Source: a virus. Taken from it: a DNA stretch of 27,447 nucleotides. Both the position numbers and the translations under genes were made by a program. Shown one piece after another: positions 8,607 through 15,982 of this stretch. The stretch spans positions 1 to 27,447 of IMG/VR virus record IMGVR_UViG_3300034066_001836; one strand, written 5' to 3'. The notes beneath the pieces were generated by a model that searched no databases, was not told the DNA's origin, and saw only the letters and a list, made by a program, of their open reading frames with translations. Within the stretch, counting starts at the first letter, position 1. Every line of letters begins with the position of its first letter.

Positions 8607-9347
8607 ATGCAACAAATAGCGCCGATTATACACCCAACTTTTGAGGTTACGGTCCCATCGTCCGGGAAGAAAGTGACCTCGCGGCCAATAGTCACCCGAG
8701 AGCGAAAGGCGCTTCTAACTGCCCTTCAGTCGCAGGACTCATCAGTCATTGGAAAGAGTGTAAAGGATATCATTCGAGCTTGCGTATCTGACGTAGCCGT
8801 AGACGATCTTACCACCTTTGATTTTGAGTGGATTTTTCTTCAACTGATTATTAACTCGATCAAAGAGACTCTCGACCTTGAGGTCCGCATCCCAAATAGA
8901 GAAGCTGAGTGCGAAGACTGCGGTCGTACTCGCATTATGAAAGTGAACCTTCGAGAAGCGGAGGTCGAAGGTATTAAGCAAGAGAAATCCGATTTCATTG
9001 TGGAAATTAGCCCAGGATTCGGTCTAAAGCTTCGGTATCCAACAGAGAAGCATCTGGAATCACTCGACGCTAGTACTAAAGACAAGACAACAGTCGAGAA
9101 GCTTACCGACCTTATAGCCCTCTCAATCGAATCAGTATTCGACGAGTCTGGAACCAAACGGTTCTCGGATTTTGACTACAAATCGCAGATTGAGTTTTTG
9201 GATTCTTTACCAATCCCAATAACGGACAAATTGGAAGCGTTCATCAATTCGGCACCGAGGGTGTTGTTAAAGGTAGTGGTGGAGTGCCCCAAGTGCAAAT
9301 TTAGGGCGCACCATGAGATGTCGGGGTTAGCAGATTTTTTCGTCTAA
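8607..9347 (+). CDS. 26: Baseplate hub assembly / tail chaperone-like protein, gp26 family
   Basis: 246 residues from the ATG at 8607, chosen because AAGGA lies 9 nt upstream; TTG (8598) and GTG (8601) are also in frame. The pattern VPSSGKKVTSRPIVTRERKA, then LTTFDFEWIFLQLIINSIKE and ISPGFGLKLRYPTEKHLE, matches the T4 gp26-type baseplate family. Two CxxC pairs (Cys102/105 and Cys227/230) could form a zinc ribbon. The C-terminus reads GLADFFV, and its DFF codons form the slippery heptamer described separately. T4 gp26 is a hub assembly protein. The position directly before the tape-measure-like gene is that of tail assembly chaperones in many phages. Confidence 0.8.
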   Translation: MQQIAPIIHPTFEVTVPSSGKKVTSRPIVTRERKALLTALQSQDSSVIGKSVKDIIRACVSDVAVDDLTTFDFEWIFLQLIINSIKETLDLEVRIPNREAECEDCGRTRIMKVNLREAEVEGIKQEKSDFIVEISPGFGLKLRYPTEKHLESLDASTKDKTTVEKLTDLIALSIESVFDESGTKRFSDFDYKSQIEFLDSLPIPITDKLEAFINSAPRVLLKVVVECPKCKFRAHHEMSGLADFFV

Positions 9348-9370
9348 CGCTAGGTGATGACAGCCTAGCG
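9335..9370 (+). promoter_or_regulatory. Candidate programmed -1 ribosomal frameshift signal
   Basis: T TTT TTC (9335-9341) is a canonical X XXY YYZ slippery heptamer in the gp26 frame. After a 6-nt spacer, which includes the gp26 stop codon, CGCTAGG (9348-9354) pairs perfectly with CCTAGCG (9364-9370) around a 9-nt loop. Heptamer, spacer and hairpin are in the standard arrangement for -1 frameshifting. Confidence 0.7.
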
Positions 9371-9517
9371 GGATACTACAGCATCTGCTTTGACCTGATG
9401 CACATCCACAAGTGGAGCCTATACGACATAGAGAATATGTACCCCTATGAGCTTGAGGCTTACAAAATAATGCTCTTGAACCACTTGAGCGAACTGAAGA
9501 AAGGGTCTCATCGGTAG
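9341..9517 (+). CDS. Frameshift extension of gp26 (58 codons, -1 frame)
   Basis: In the -1 frame relative to gp26, reading is open from base 9317 to the TAG at 9515-9517. Slippage at 9341 would add 58 residues to give a fusion of about 303 residues. The extension includes AGYYSICFDLMHIHKWSLYD and ENMYPYELEAYKIMLLNHL, a compact helical-looking segment with conserved-type aromatic residues, not random sequence. No ATG or GTG start with a ribosome-binding site occurs in this frame before Met at 9398. It ends 3 nt before the tape-measure start. By analogy with lambda gpG/gpGT, the minor fusion product would recruit the tape measure while the major product coats it; that role is inference. Confidence 0.65.
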   Translation, partial: RLTLGDDSLAGYYSICFDLMHIHKWSLYDIENMYPYELEAYKIMLLNHLSELKKGSHR

Positions 9518-9520
9518 GCT

Positions 9521-12079
9521 ATGGAAAAGAATAAAATGTCACAGGAGAATCGGGCGTACTTTGAGTTCATAGACGACCTCAAGAAAAGCTCGCAGAAGGA
9601 CTCTCCTACCCAGGAAATTGCTCGGATGTACAGGGAGGTTTCTGACATCCTTGCCGAGGCATTTGACGAGTTCAATCCAGAGGACCTCCCAAAGTATCAG
9701 GACCGTTTGGAGGGCGTCATCAACCTTCAAAAGCAGGAGCCTAGTCTTTCAGATCCACTCTTCAAAGAGGATTTAATAAAAGCAAAGTCTTTGTTAGACC
9801 AGAAGGTCAAGCAAAGATTTGGGGCAGTACAGAAGATCTCGAAACTTGCATCCGGTACTCTTCGGACTTTAGGCGGTATCAGTTCCCATGTAAGAGACTT
9901 CATTGCAATCGGCGACCAAGCCGCCGAGGCTGGAAGGCGAGTTAATCAGATTAACTTTGGCTCTTCGAAAAGACGCTTAGACCCCGAGGAAGAGCGCAGG
10001 CAATACGATGTACTGAAAGGAAATGAGCCACAGTACTCAAGCAGCCAAACATCGGCGGGCGGTCCGAACTCCCCGATACTGGCGAGTACTGGAACCGGTA
10101 AGCAGGTATTGCCGGTTAAAGACGACAAACTCATAGGGACAAACACACAGCAGAACAGGGTACTCATTCAACTTTTCAGTGTAACAAAAGACTCAAACCA
10201 AGACATAAAGCAGATTAAAAACCTTCTGATCGCCGACGTCAGGGAGCGAGATGATAGGCGGGATGATGGAACACTCGATGCCTTAGAGAAGAATCAGGAA
10301 GCAAGAGCCTCAGCCCGAAAGAAGGGAGGTGGGTTACTTGAGGGTGTAGTCGGAGCGTCCGGCGGATATGTAACAGGAGATAACACCCAACAGCCACCTG
10401 CTACTGCTAACGATAAAACCACCGGCGGCCCTAGTACAACAAGCACCGTTTTAGCTGCTCTCGGAATTGAAAAGGCCGCAGAATGGCTTTGGAGTAAAAA
10501 GGGAGTTGCTTGGGAAGGTACTAAAAGAGCATCGGGAAAAGCCCTTGAATGGGGGGGAAAGGGTCTAAAAGCAGCGGGAAGATGGGCACCGGCTTTATTG
10601 AGAAGCGGAGCAGTTGCAGAGACAGCTTTAGTGGCAGGAGAGGCAGGAGCGGCAGGAGCGGCAGTTGCCAGCCTCCCTGCAATTTTGACCGCAGCTGCCC
10701 TTGCTGGAACTGCTTACGCAGGTAAAAAGCTCATTTATGATCCGAATAAAAAGGAGATCCACAAAGGGATGCACTCTTTAAGTGCTTCTATAGGAGAGAG
10801 GTTTAGCGGCTTAGATTACTACAAAAACCAGATGAAAGATCCCGGACTTTCCCAAGACTTAGACAGTCAGGATGAGACGGAACAGTGGGCTTTAGAATAT
10901 ATCCAAAAAAGTGCTAGAGAGAAACGCGAACGTTTCCAAAAAGCCTTCAAAAACGGAAGCAAGTACGGAGACGGCTCTTATCAAAAAAATGGTCATCCGC
11001 TAAACATGGATGAAGCCAGCTCGGACGTCTCGGCGGCGGAAGAACAGGCAAAGTCGTATAGGGAATACTTAGAGGCAAGAAAGAAGTCGGGTAAGAGTCT
11101 TGGTCCGCTTGCAAAGTTTTCAGTGGACGGAAAGGACTACCAGAATCCACTATTCTCGGAGCAAGAATATAGTCAGCTTTCTCAAGCTCAAATTAGCCCA
11201 GATATTCTCTCATCGCAGGCAATACATCAACGACTGGGTAGGCAACTATCAAACGCCATGGACTCGGGAGACGAAACAAAAGAGCCTCCTTTTGGCGGCT
11301 CAATCAAAGCGATGAACAAGGATGATGTCGACCAAATGATGCGGATGATTGCTGCGGCTGAGACCGGAGCAGTTACTGACGGAAGTGACACTAGCGACCC
11401 CCGAAGAGCCATTAGAACAAAGGGCGGCTCAGATTCAAGTGCATACGGTCCCTACCAAATCACCTATAGCCTCGCAGAAAGAGCCAGGAACAAGGGACTT
11501 TTTAACGGAGACCAAGAGCTTCAAGACTGGGTACGAGATCGATTCGTACCTCAAGGAAAGAAGATGATTAACTCTTCATACTCAGATCCAAAGTACGGAG
11601 CGGGTGGAGCCGGGGACCTCAACAATCCGCAAGACATGGAGATGTACGAAAAGATGTCACGGGCTCTCATAGCTGATAGCATGACGCGGAATGACGGAAA
11701 CACCCTTGAGGTTCTTGGGGAGCATCGTTTTGGTGCGGGAAAAAAGCACTCCTTGATGTCCAAAGATCCAGCCTATGCTCGCAAGGCTCTTCATCAGTTA
11801 AGAAGGGATCAGAACCGGATGGCGGCAAATGAATCTTTAGCTCCAAACGTAACGCCCGTACAGCAGTCAAATAGCCAGATAGCCCTAAACGAACTTTCCA
11901 AAGAGTATGACGCATCAAAGTCTGCGCCAGTTGTCGTGCAAGTGCCAACTCCTATGCCGACACCACAACCGACTTCAGCTCAACCTGGTGTATCGACCAA
12001 GAGCGTTGGAGCTTCCCCAAATGGAGCCTCAGAGTCGAGCCTGTTGCTGGCAATTCGCCAAACAGTATCACCTTTCTAG
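9521..12079 (+). CDS. Tape-measure-like tail protein with C-terminal lysozyme-like domain
   Basis: 852 residues. The N-terminal 160 residues are charged and helical. A variable, Ala/Gly-rich and basic middle includes a hydrophobic stretch around residues 365-400. From about residue 600 the sequence MMRMIAAAETGAVTD, then RTKGGSDSSAYGPYQITYSL, resembles lysozyme/lytic transglycosylase domains, with Glu614 as candidate catalytic acid and GPYQIT as the usual following motif; the domain runs to about residue 770. A Pro/Gln linker (about 805-825) precedes the C-terminus. Expected role: set tail length and digest peptidoglycan on injection. A hub or internal virion lysozyme is the alternative. ATG at 9521 is used; ATG at 9536 is also possible and has GGAAAAG upstream. 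Confidence 0.65.
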   Translation: MEKNKMSQENRAYFEFIDDLKKSSQKDSPTQEIARMYREVSDILAEAFDEFNPEDLPKYQDRLEGVINLQKQEPSLSDPLFKEDLIKAKSLLDQKVKQRFGAVQKISKLASGTLRTLGGISSHVRDFIAIGDQAAEAGRRVNQINFGSSKRRLDPEEERRQYDVLKGNEPQYSSSQTSAGGPNSPILASTGTGKQVLPVKDDKLIGTNTQQNRVLIQLFSVTKDSNQDIKQIKNLLIADVRERDDRRDDGTLDALEKNQEARASARKKGGGLLEGVVGASGGYVTGDNTQQPPATANDKTTGGPSTTSTVLAALGIEKAAEWLWSKKGVAWEGTKRASGKALEWGGKGLKAAGRWAPALLRSGAVAETALVAGEAGAAGAAVASLPAILTAAALAGTAYAGKKLIYDPNKKEIHKGMHSLSASIGERFSGLDYYKNQMKDPGLSQDLDSQDETEQWALEYIQKSAREKRERFQKAFKNGSKYGDGSYQKNGHPLNMDEASSDVSAAEEQAKSYREYLEARKKSGKSLGPLAKFSVDGKDYQNPLFSEQEYSQLSQAQISPDILSSQAIHQRLGRQLSNAMDSGDETKEPPFGGSIKAMNKDDVDQMMRMIAAAETGAVTDGSDTSDPRRAIRTKGGSDSSAYGPYQITYSLAERARNKGLFNGDQELQDWVRDRFVPQGKKMINSSYSDPKYGAGGAGDLNNPQDMEMYEKMSRALIADSMTRNDGNTLEVLGEHRFGAGKKHSLMSKDPAYARKALHQLRRDQNRMAANESLAPNVTPVQQSNSQIALNELSKEYDASKSAPVVVQVPTPMPTPQPTSAQPGVSTKSVGASPNGASESSLLLAIRQTVSPF

Positions 12080-12081
12080 CA

Positions 12082-12116
12082 AAGAAAAAGCCCGCCTAGC
12101 TGTCGCCAGACGGGCT
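12082..12116 (-). terminator. Terminator of the gp32 operon
   Basis: On the minus strand AGCCCGTCTGGC-GACA-GCTAGGCGGGCT forms a 12-bp stem with two G-U pairs, followed by TTTTTCTTTG. On the plus strand the two wobbles become mismatches and no T-tract follows, so it acts on minus-strand transcripts. Confidence 0.8.
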
Positions 12117-12137
12117 GTAAAGATATTGGATGCTCGA

Positions 12138-13064
12138 TTATTCGTTGAACATTGCGTCTACCGCATCGTCACTAGAAAGAGCTTCCGTACCACTAACAAG
12201 GTCATCAAAGATCTTGTCAGGATCCTCGCTTAAGTCCTCGGTCACTTTCTCCTCTGCCTTAGCGGCGCGAGGTGAAGTCTTGGCTGATGCCTTTACACTA
12301 GAAGAAGCTCTTGTCTGAGTAACGTCTTCACCGACAACATCGGCCAAGTGACGAGCAAGCTCATCATAGCTCTTAAACGTATCGGAGGCTACGAGAGGCT
12401 GAAGCTTATGTGCGGTCTTCCAAGCGGCCTCAATCTTATCAAGGTCTCCATTGAACAGTGAAGACTGCCCCATAAACTGCGACTCGTCATAATTGTTCTG
12501 ACCACCCTGCTTGGTAACCACCAACTTGAAGTTTGCACCCTCAAGCGGATCGAGCACATTCAAGGGCTCTCTTGGGTCAATCGGGTCATCTGAACCATTC
12601 ATAACAGCAGTGATCTTCTTCATGATCTTGTTACCAAACTCAAGCAAGAAGACCTTGCCGTTGTTCTCTGGCTTGTTACCATCCTGAATAATCAAGACAT
12701 TTGCAACAAAGCGGGGCGTACGACCGTATTTTAGATAAACGTCCTTGTTACCTCCACCGAGTCGCTTCGCAAGCTCCTCAGCAGGATCGGCTTCCCCAAG
12801 GGTAGTACGACATCGCTCAATGTACTTCTTGTTTCCCTGACCACGAATAAAGTGAGTGAAGAACTTTGCGAAATCTAAAGTCTCTCCCTCCGGGGCAGGC
12901 AGAAATCTAACGATGGCCTTGGACTCCTCGCGTCCGTCTTTGCTTTTGGCAAAGGTAGGGCTCCAGAAGCGAGGATCGGTCACATAGTTTGAGGTGACTT
13001 TATTGACAATATTTTTGATCGCATCCTTCTTCTTCATGCGATCCATCATCTCTTTGAATGACAT
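12138..13064 (-). CDS. 32: Single-stranded DNA-binding protein gp32
   Basis: 308 residues (T4 gp32 about 301). The basic N-terminal segment MSFKEMMDRMKKKDAIKNIV corresponds to the cooperativity region. The OB-fold core shows KAIVRFLPAPEGE, then FFTHFIRGQGNKKYIERC, VANVLIIQDGNKPENNGKVF and LLEFGNKIMKKI, followed by GANFKLVVTKQGGQNNYDES. The C-terminus is Ser/Ala-rich then acidic (TEDLSEDPDKIFDDL, ending DDAVDAMFNE), as in gp32, where the tail contacts replication proteins. T4 zinc ligands His64 and Cys77 have counterparts (THFIR; ERC), but the positions of Cys87 and Cys90 are Ala and Leu. AAGGAG lies upstream of the start. It is the last gene of the block, 5 nt after gp59, as in T4. Confidence 0.9.
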   Translation of the reverse strand: MSFKEMMDRMKKKDAIKNIVNKVTSNYVTDPRFWSPTFAKSKDGREESKAIVRFLPAPEGETLDFAKFFTHFIRGQGNKKYIERCRTTLGEADPAEELAKRLGGGNKDVYLKYGRTPRFVANVLIIQDGNKPENNGKVFLLEFGNKIMKKITAVMNGSDDPIDPREPLNVLDPLEGANFKLVVTKQGGQNNYDESQFMGQSSLFNGDLDKIEAAWKTAHKLQPLVASDTFKSYDELARHLADVVGEDVTQTRASSSVKASAKTSPRAAKAEEKVTEDLSEDPDKIFDDLVSGTEALSSDDAVDAMFNE

Positions 13065-13069
13065 TTTCG

Positions 13070-13747
13070 TTACTCCTTCGTTAGTCTCTTAAGCGTCTCT
13101 TTTGTTTTTTCAATATTAAGTTTTGGCCTCAGAAATCTCTCATACTTTTCGACCTTGAACTCAAAGTCAGCCCAGAGGGAATCCCCTGGTAGAAAAGGTT
13201 GATAGACCCTTCTGAGATCTAGTACCAGTGAGAGTAACAGGTAAGACTCTATGCCTAATATTCCCCCCCAAACAAATCTCAACACTAGCGGGTGGGTCTC
13301 GTCCGGTTTGCAAATTAGGAACTTTAAAGCTTCTTTTGGACTAAGAGATTTGCGTAGTTGAACCTCCGCGAGGGCGTTTTTCAGGTCCTCCTCAAACTGG
13401 TAGTCAATTCGGGTAACCCTCCCCTTCCAGTGATTCCAGATGTCTATGCAGTTCTCCGCCAGCAGCTCGCCAATCCAGAGGTGCTTGTTGTATACGAAAT
13501 TAGCCAGGAATATCTGATTGCGTTCGATGGCACTGTAGCGCTTTTGAATAATCTGAAAGAACTTCTTGTCGTGGCGGCGTTCGTACGCATCCCTAGGGAC
13601 GTCCACCCTTCCCTTATATTTGCTCCAATCGTACTTCTTTGATGTAAAGTGATTTTTTAGACTGACATAGCCACAAAAGGCATCATATCCGTCTCCCAAG
13701 TCGCAGTCAGAGCCGTCTATAAGTACGTCGTCGTTCACGTCGTCCAT
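13070..13747 (-). CDS. 59: DNA helicase loader gp59
   Basis: 225 residues from the ATG at 13747 (T4 gp59 about 217). An upstream in-frame TTG at 13765 is less likely; the ATG has GGGATTAGG at proper distance, 8 nt after the stop of the previous gene. The first half matches gp59: KYDWSKYKGRVDVPRDAYER, then RRHDKKFFQIIQKRYSAIER and IFLANFVYNKHLWIGEL. The next part, YQFEEDLKNAL, and the C-terminal YLLLSLVLDLRRVYQPF, also follow the family. In T4 it loads gp41 helicase onto gp32-covered forks. It lies directly before gene 32, as in T4. An acidic N-terminal extension (DDVNDDVLIDGSDCD) is not seen in T4. Confidence 0.85.
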   Translation of the reverse strand: MDDVNDDVLIDGSDCDLGDGYDAFCGYVSLKNHFTSKKYDWSKYKGRVDVPRDAYERRHDKKFFQIIQKRYSAIERNQIFLANFVYNKHLWIGELLAENCIDIWNHWKGRVTRIDYQFEEDLKNALAEVQLRKSLSPKEALKFLICKPDETHPLVLRFVWGGILGIESYLLLSLVLDLRRVYQPFLPGDSLWADFEFKVEKYERFLRPKLNIEKTKETLKRLTKE

Positions 13748-13755
13748 ATCTTTGC

Positions 13756-14118
13756 CTAATCCCAAGGCTCATTCACCCCATCAAGTGAGCGCTTCCATCT
13801 CTCATAATCCCAGGGGTAGTATCCGTCCTGCTCATCATACGAGAGCCCCTTGAGGTACGGGCGCGTTTGCCCGCCAAGCCATTTGCTGAACTGCTTTCTT
13901 TCTCTAGGCTTTAAGTCCTTCAGCCTCGGAAAATCAAAATGTTGATGCTCAGCCAATAAGCATGATAGGCGATGATTCTCTAATTCAAGATTGGAGATGT
14001 ATTCCTGTGCGGCCTCGATTAGCGATTTGGAATCAACACCAGCGCGGATCGAGTCAAAATACACTTGAAAGTATAAGTCTCGTGCCTCTTTGAGATTTTT
14101 ATTTGAAGTATCTGACAT
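13756..14118 (-). CDS. Unknown protein between gp33 and gp59
   Basis: 120 residues, not recognised. The first 70 residues look helical and charged (NLKEARDLYFQVYFDSIRAG; SLIEAAQEYISNLELENHRL). The second half is aromatic: KQFSKWLGGQTRPYLKGLSY, then DEQDGYYPWDYERWKRSLDG. GAGG lies upstream of its ATG. In T4 genes 33 and 59 are adjacent, so this is an insertion into a conserved order. It is co-directional with both and separated by only 8 nt from gp59, suggesting co-expression with replication genes. Confidence 0.75.
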   Translation of the reverse strand: MSDTSNKNLKEARDLYFQVYFDSIRAGVDSKSLIEAAQEYISNLELENHRLSCLLAEHQHFDFPRLKDLKPRERKQFSKWLGGQTRPYLKGLSYDEQDGYYPWDYERWKRSLDGVNEPWD

Positions 14119-14204
14119 ACCATCCTCTTTGTCGGCCTGATAAACTGCAAGCCTAGGATAGCTAATGTCGACTTTAGTGGAGCATTACATTTTATTGCAG
14201 GTAG

Positions 14205-14447
14205 CTAATCGTCAAATTTAACTTTCTGGGAATTGGAGCGGAACATATTCATGTCCGACGCCTCCTTATGCAAGAGAGCTTTGAACTCATTTGTGAGGAG
14301 AGACGATACGTCTTCTGTTTCAATCCCCTTAGACCGACAGTAGTCGGTCAGGCCATCAAGAATAGAGAGGTCATTTGCCCTGGCAAAGTTGAGAATCTTC
14401 TCGGAAAATGAAGCCTTAGTCTCTAGCATTTCTTGTACCCCAATCAT
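14205..14447 (-). CDS. 33: Late transcription coactivator gp33
   Basis: 80 residues, shorter than T4 gp33 (about 112) but similar to the short forms in marine T4-like phages. The core ASFSEKILNFARANDLSILD, then GLTDYCRSKGIETEDVSSLL and EFKALLHKEASDMNMF, is the helical flap-binding region. The end is KVKFDD, a hydrophobic/acidic tail where T4 gp33 carries its sliding-clamp-binding sequence. gp33 links RNA polymerase carrying gp55 to the clamp at late promoters, which fits the many xxTAAATA elements in the window. Its ATG overlaps the PhoH stop (ATGA). Position near 59 and 32 matches T4. Confidence 0.75.
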   Translation of the reverse strand: MIGVQEMLETKASFSEKILNFARANDLSILDGLTDYCRSKGIETEDVSSLLTNEFKALLHKEASDMNMFRSNSQKVKFDD

Positions 14448-15211
14448 AACCCCAGAAGCTTTTTGGTAGTTAAAAACTCTCTCACTAAGTGACTTCGGAG
14501 AACGTCCTGCACTCCAAATTCAACAACATCAAAACTGCTCATATTATGGCAAACTCGGATCATGCTCTCCAATCCACTTTGCTCTGTTTTTCTGTGCTGG
14601 CTTAAATCATTCTGCTCGCGGTCTCCAAGAAGTATCAATCTTGAGCCTTCGCCCATGCGGGTAACAAGACTTGTTAGTTCATGCCACGTACAGTTTTGAA
14701 TTTCGTCAGCTACCACTAATGCGCTATTCCAAGAGACTCCTCGAAGGAATGATGTACATTTAAATTGTAACACCTCATCTCTTTTCAGCTCTTCATACGC
14801 CCCCTTCCTACCAAGTATGTCGTCCACTATCTCGGCGTATGGCTCTTCATACATAGCGATCTTCTCTTGCAGCGTTCCGGGTAGAAATCCAACATCCCGA
14901 GTTGGGACAATCGAGCGAACTATGATGATTTTTTCAAACTTCCCCTCGAAAAGCTCTTTTAGTGCTAGAAATAGAGCACAATAGCTTTTGCCCGTCCCAG
15001 CGCACCCATGCAACAGTACGTTCCTCTCATTGAAAAACGAGTGAAATAGCTGCTCTTGATTCTCAGTCTTGGGCTGTATGTCTTTCAGCTTAACGAGATA
15101 GTTCTCAAATCTTTTTTGCCTACGGCGACGGGCGCGGTCTTCTTTTCGTACTTTCTCGTATGCAGCTTGAAGCTGCTGGATCTCCAATTCGGGGTCTTTC
15201 ACATCACTCAT
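14444..15211 (-). CDS. phoH: PhoH-like P-loop ATPase
   Basis: 255 residues. A basic coiled N-terminus precedes the motor domain. Walker A is GCAGTGKS (residues 69-76). IIIVRSIVPTRDVGFLPGTL (about 95-114) is the typical PhoH stretch, followed by ALVVADEIQNCT with the Walker B pair Asp169-Glu170, and LILLGDREQNDL (sensor/arginine region). PhoH proteins are common in marine T4-like phages; their role is unsettled, with RNA or nucleotide metabolism proposed. The gene overlaps both neighbours by a few bases (TAATG with the zinc ribbon, ATGA with gp33), indicating translational coupling. Confidence 0.85.
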   Translation of the reverse strand: MSDVKDPELEIQQLQAAYEKVRKEDRARRRRQKRFENYLVKLKDIQPKTENQEQLFHSFFNERNVLLHGCAGTGKSYCALFLALKELFEGKFEKIIIVRSIVPTRDVGFLPGTLQEKIAMYEEPYAEIVDDILGRKGAYEELKRDEVLQFKCTSFLRGVSWNSALVVADEIQNCTWHELTSLVTRMGEGSRLILLGDREQNDLSQHRKTEQSGLESMIRVCHNMSSFDVVEFGVQDVLRSHLVREFLTTKKLLGL

Positions 15212-15480
15212 TAAAAGTCCGGGATATTGGCTCGTTTATCCTTACTTAGGCTCTTTTTGATCTGCGACATTCTCTCCTTGAAGTCACCTTGTGGTTGTGA
15301 CGATCTGGTACCACTTACTCTATGACTTGAGCATATCGCAGGAGCGGCCATCTGGAGCATTACCGTTTTCTCGGCGCACTCTGGGCAGGGTAATGTTTGA
15401 GGGCTGTGGCGCTCGTCTACACTCTTTATTAGCTCAAACTCGTGGGAACATGAGTCGCAGCGATAGTTGTAAGATGGCAT
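15211..15480 (-). CDS. FmdB-type zinc ribbon protein (first copy)
   Basis: 89 residues from the ATG at 15480, which has AGGAAG upstream; the longer open frame has no such site. The N-terminus MPSYNYRCDSCSHEFELIKS, with a second pair in LPCPECAEKT, gives the CxxC...CxxC zinc ribbon of the FmdB/putative regulatory family. The remaining half is basic and Ser/Gln-rich (SQPQGDFKERMSQIKKSLSK). Function in phages is unknown. It leads the PhoH-gp33 transcription unit behind a late promoter core 29 nt upstream. Confidence 0.8.
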   Translation of the reverse strand: MPSYNYRCDSCSHEFELIKSVDERHSPQTLPCPECAEKTVMLQMAAPAICSSHRVSGTRSSQPQGDFKERMSQIKKSLSKDKRANIPDF

Positions 15481-15509
15481 AGGCTTCCTATCAATTTGGC
15501 ACCTATGTC

Positions 15510-15517
15510 TATTTATG
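15510..15517 (-). promoter_or_regulatory. T4-type late promoter core (CATAAATA)
   Basis: The minus strand reads CATAAATAGA, 29 nt upstream of the zinc ribbon ATG at 15480. Confidence 0.6.
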
Positions 15518-15561
15518 GTGGTGAAAATGGGCCCAATTTTGAGGAGAGCCGGACTTGATAT

Positions 15562-15585
15562 GAGAAAAAGGACCACCAAGGTCCT
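15562..15585 (-). terminator. Candidate minus-strand terminator between divergent genes
   Basis: AGGACC-TTGGT-GGTCCT on the minus strand is a 6-bp stem followed by TTTTCTC. It sits upstream of the minus operon promoter, so it would stop antisense transcripts coming out of the 15637-16876 gene group. Confidence 0.45.
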
Positions 15586-15612
15586 AAAAACCTCGAAAAT
15601 TAGGGGAGCCCA

Positions 15613-15620
15613 GATAAATA
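15613..15620 (+). promoter_or_regulatory. T4-type late promoter core (GATAAATA)
   Basis: GATAAATAGA lies 16 nt upstream of the ATG at 15637, with GGAG between them. It is divergent from the late promoter at 15510-15517. Confidence 0.6.
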
Positions 15621-15636
15621 GACTCTGGAGATATAC

Positions 15637-15981
15637 ATGATGGCAGCCCCCGAAGATTCGACATTTTCATCCCCCTCGCTGGTTGAGCTGGCCGGTACTG
15701 TTCGTTCGGAGTTCAATAAGAGCTACAAATTAGGGATGTCCAACCATCGCGTCATATTAAAGGCTGAGGAAGTAGCCAGGATTTACTATTCCAATAATGA
15801 AAAAGTGTCCGCTAATGAGCTAGACGTACTGTATGAGGTACTGCGTGAGTTTGGAATTATCCCAGCGCACGTCCCGCAGGACTTCCACGTCCATGTGGCA
15901 AACGTCATGAAATTTCTTGAGGTTGGAGATAAGACAGTAACGAAGAGTCACGTAGCCGGTCTGATTTTTTCAAGGATGTAG
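15637..15981 (+). CDS. Unknown protein, first gene of HslV-like operon
   Basis: 114 residues, not recognised. It has a short Ser/Pro-rich start, then mostly helical-looking sequence: LVELAGTVRSEFNKSYKLGM, then VILKAEEVARIYYSNNEKVS and LDVLYEVLREFGIIPAHVPQ. No membrane segment or signal peptide. GGAG is placed 6 nt before the ATG, and a late promoter core lies just upstream. One base separates its stop from the proteasome-like gene, so the two products are probably made together; a partner or adaptor role is possible but unproven. Confidence 0.7.
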   Translation: MMAAPEDSTFSSPSLVELAGTVRSEFNKSYKLGMSNHRVILKAEEVARIYYSNNEKVSANELDVLYEVLREFGIIPAHVPQDFHVHVANVMKFLEVGDKTVTKSHVAGLIFSRM

Positions 15982-15982
15982 T

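Noticed and set aside
13756-14118. dsbA, by analogy with T4 order around gene 33
   Set aside because: In T4 dsbA lies on the other side of 33, and this protein does not resemble it.
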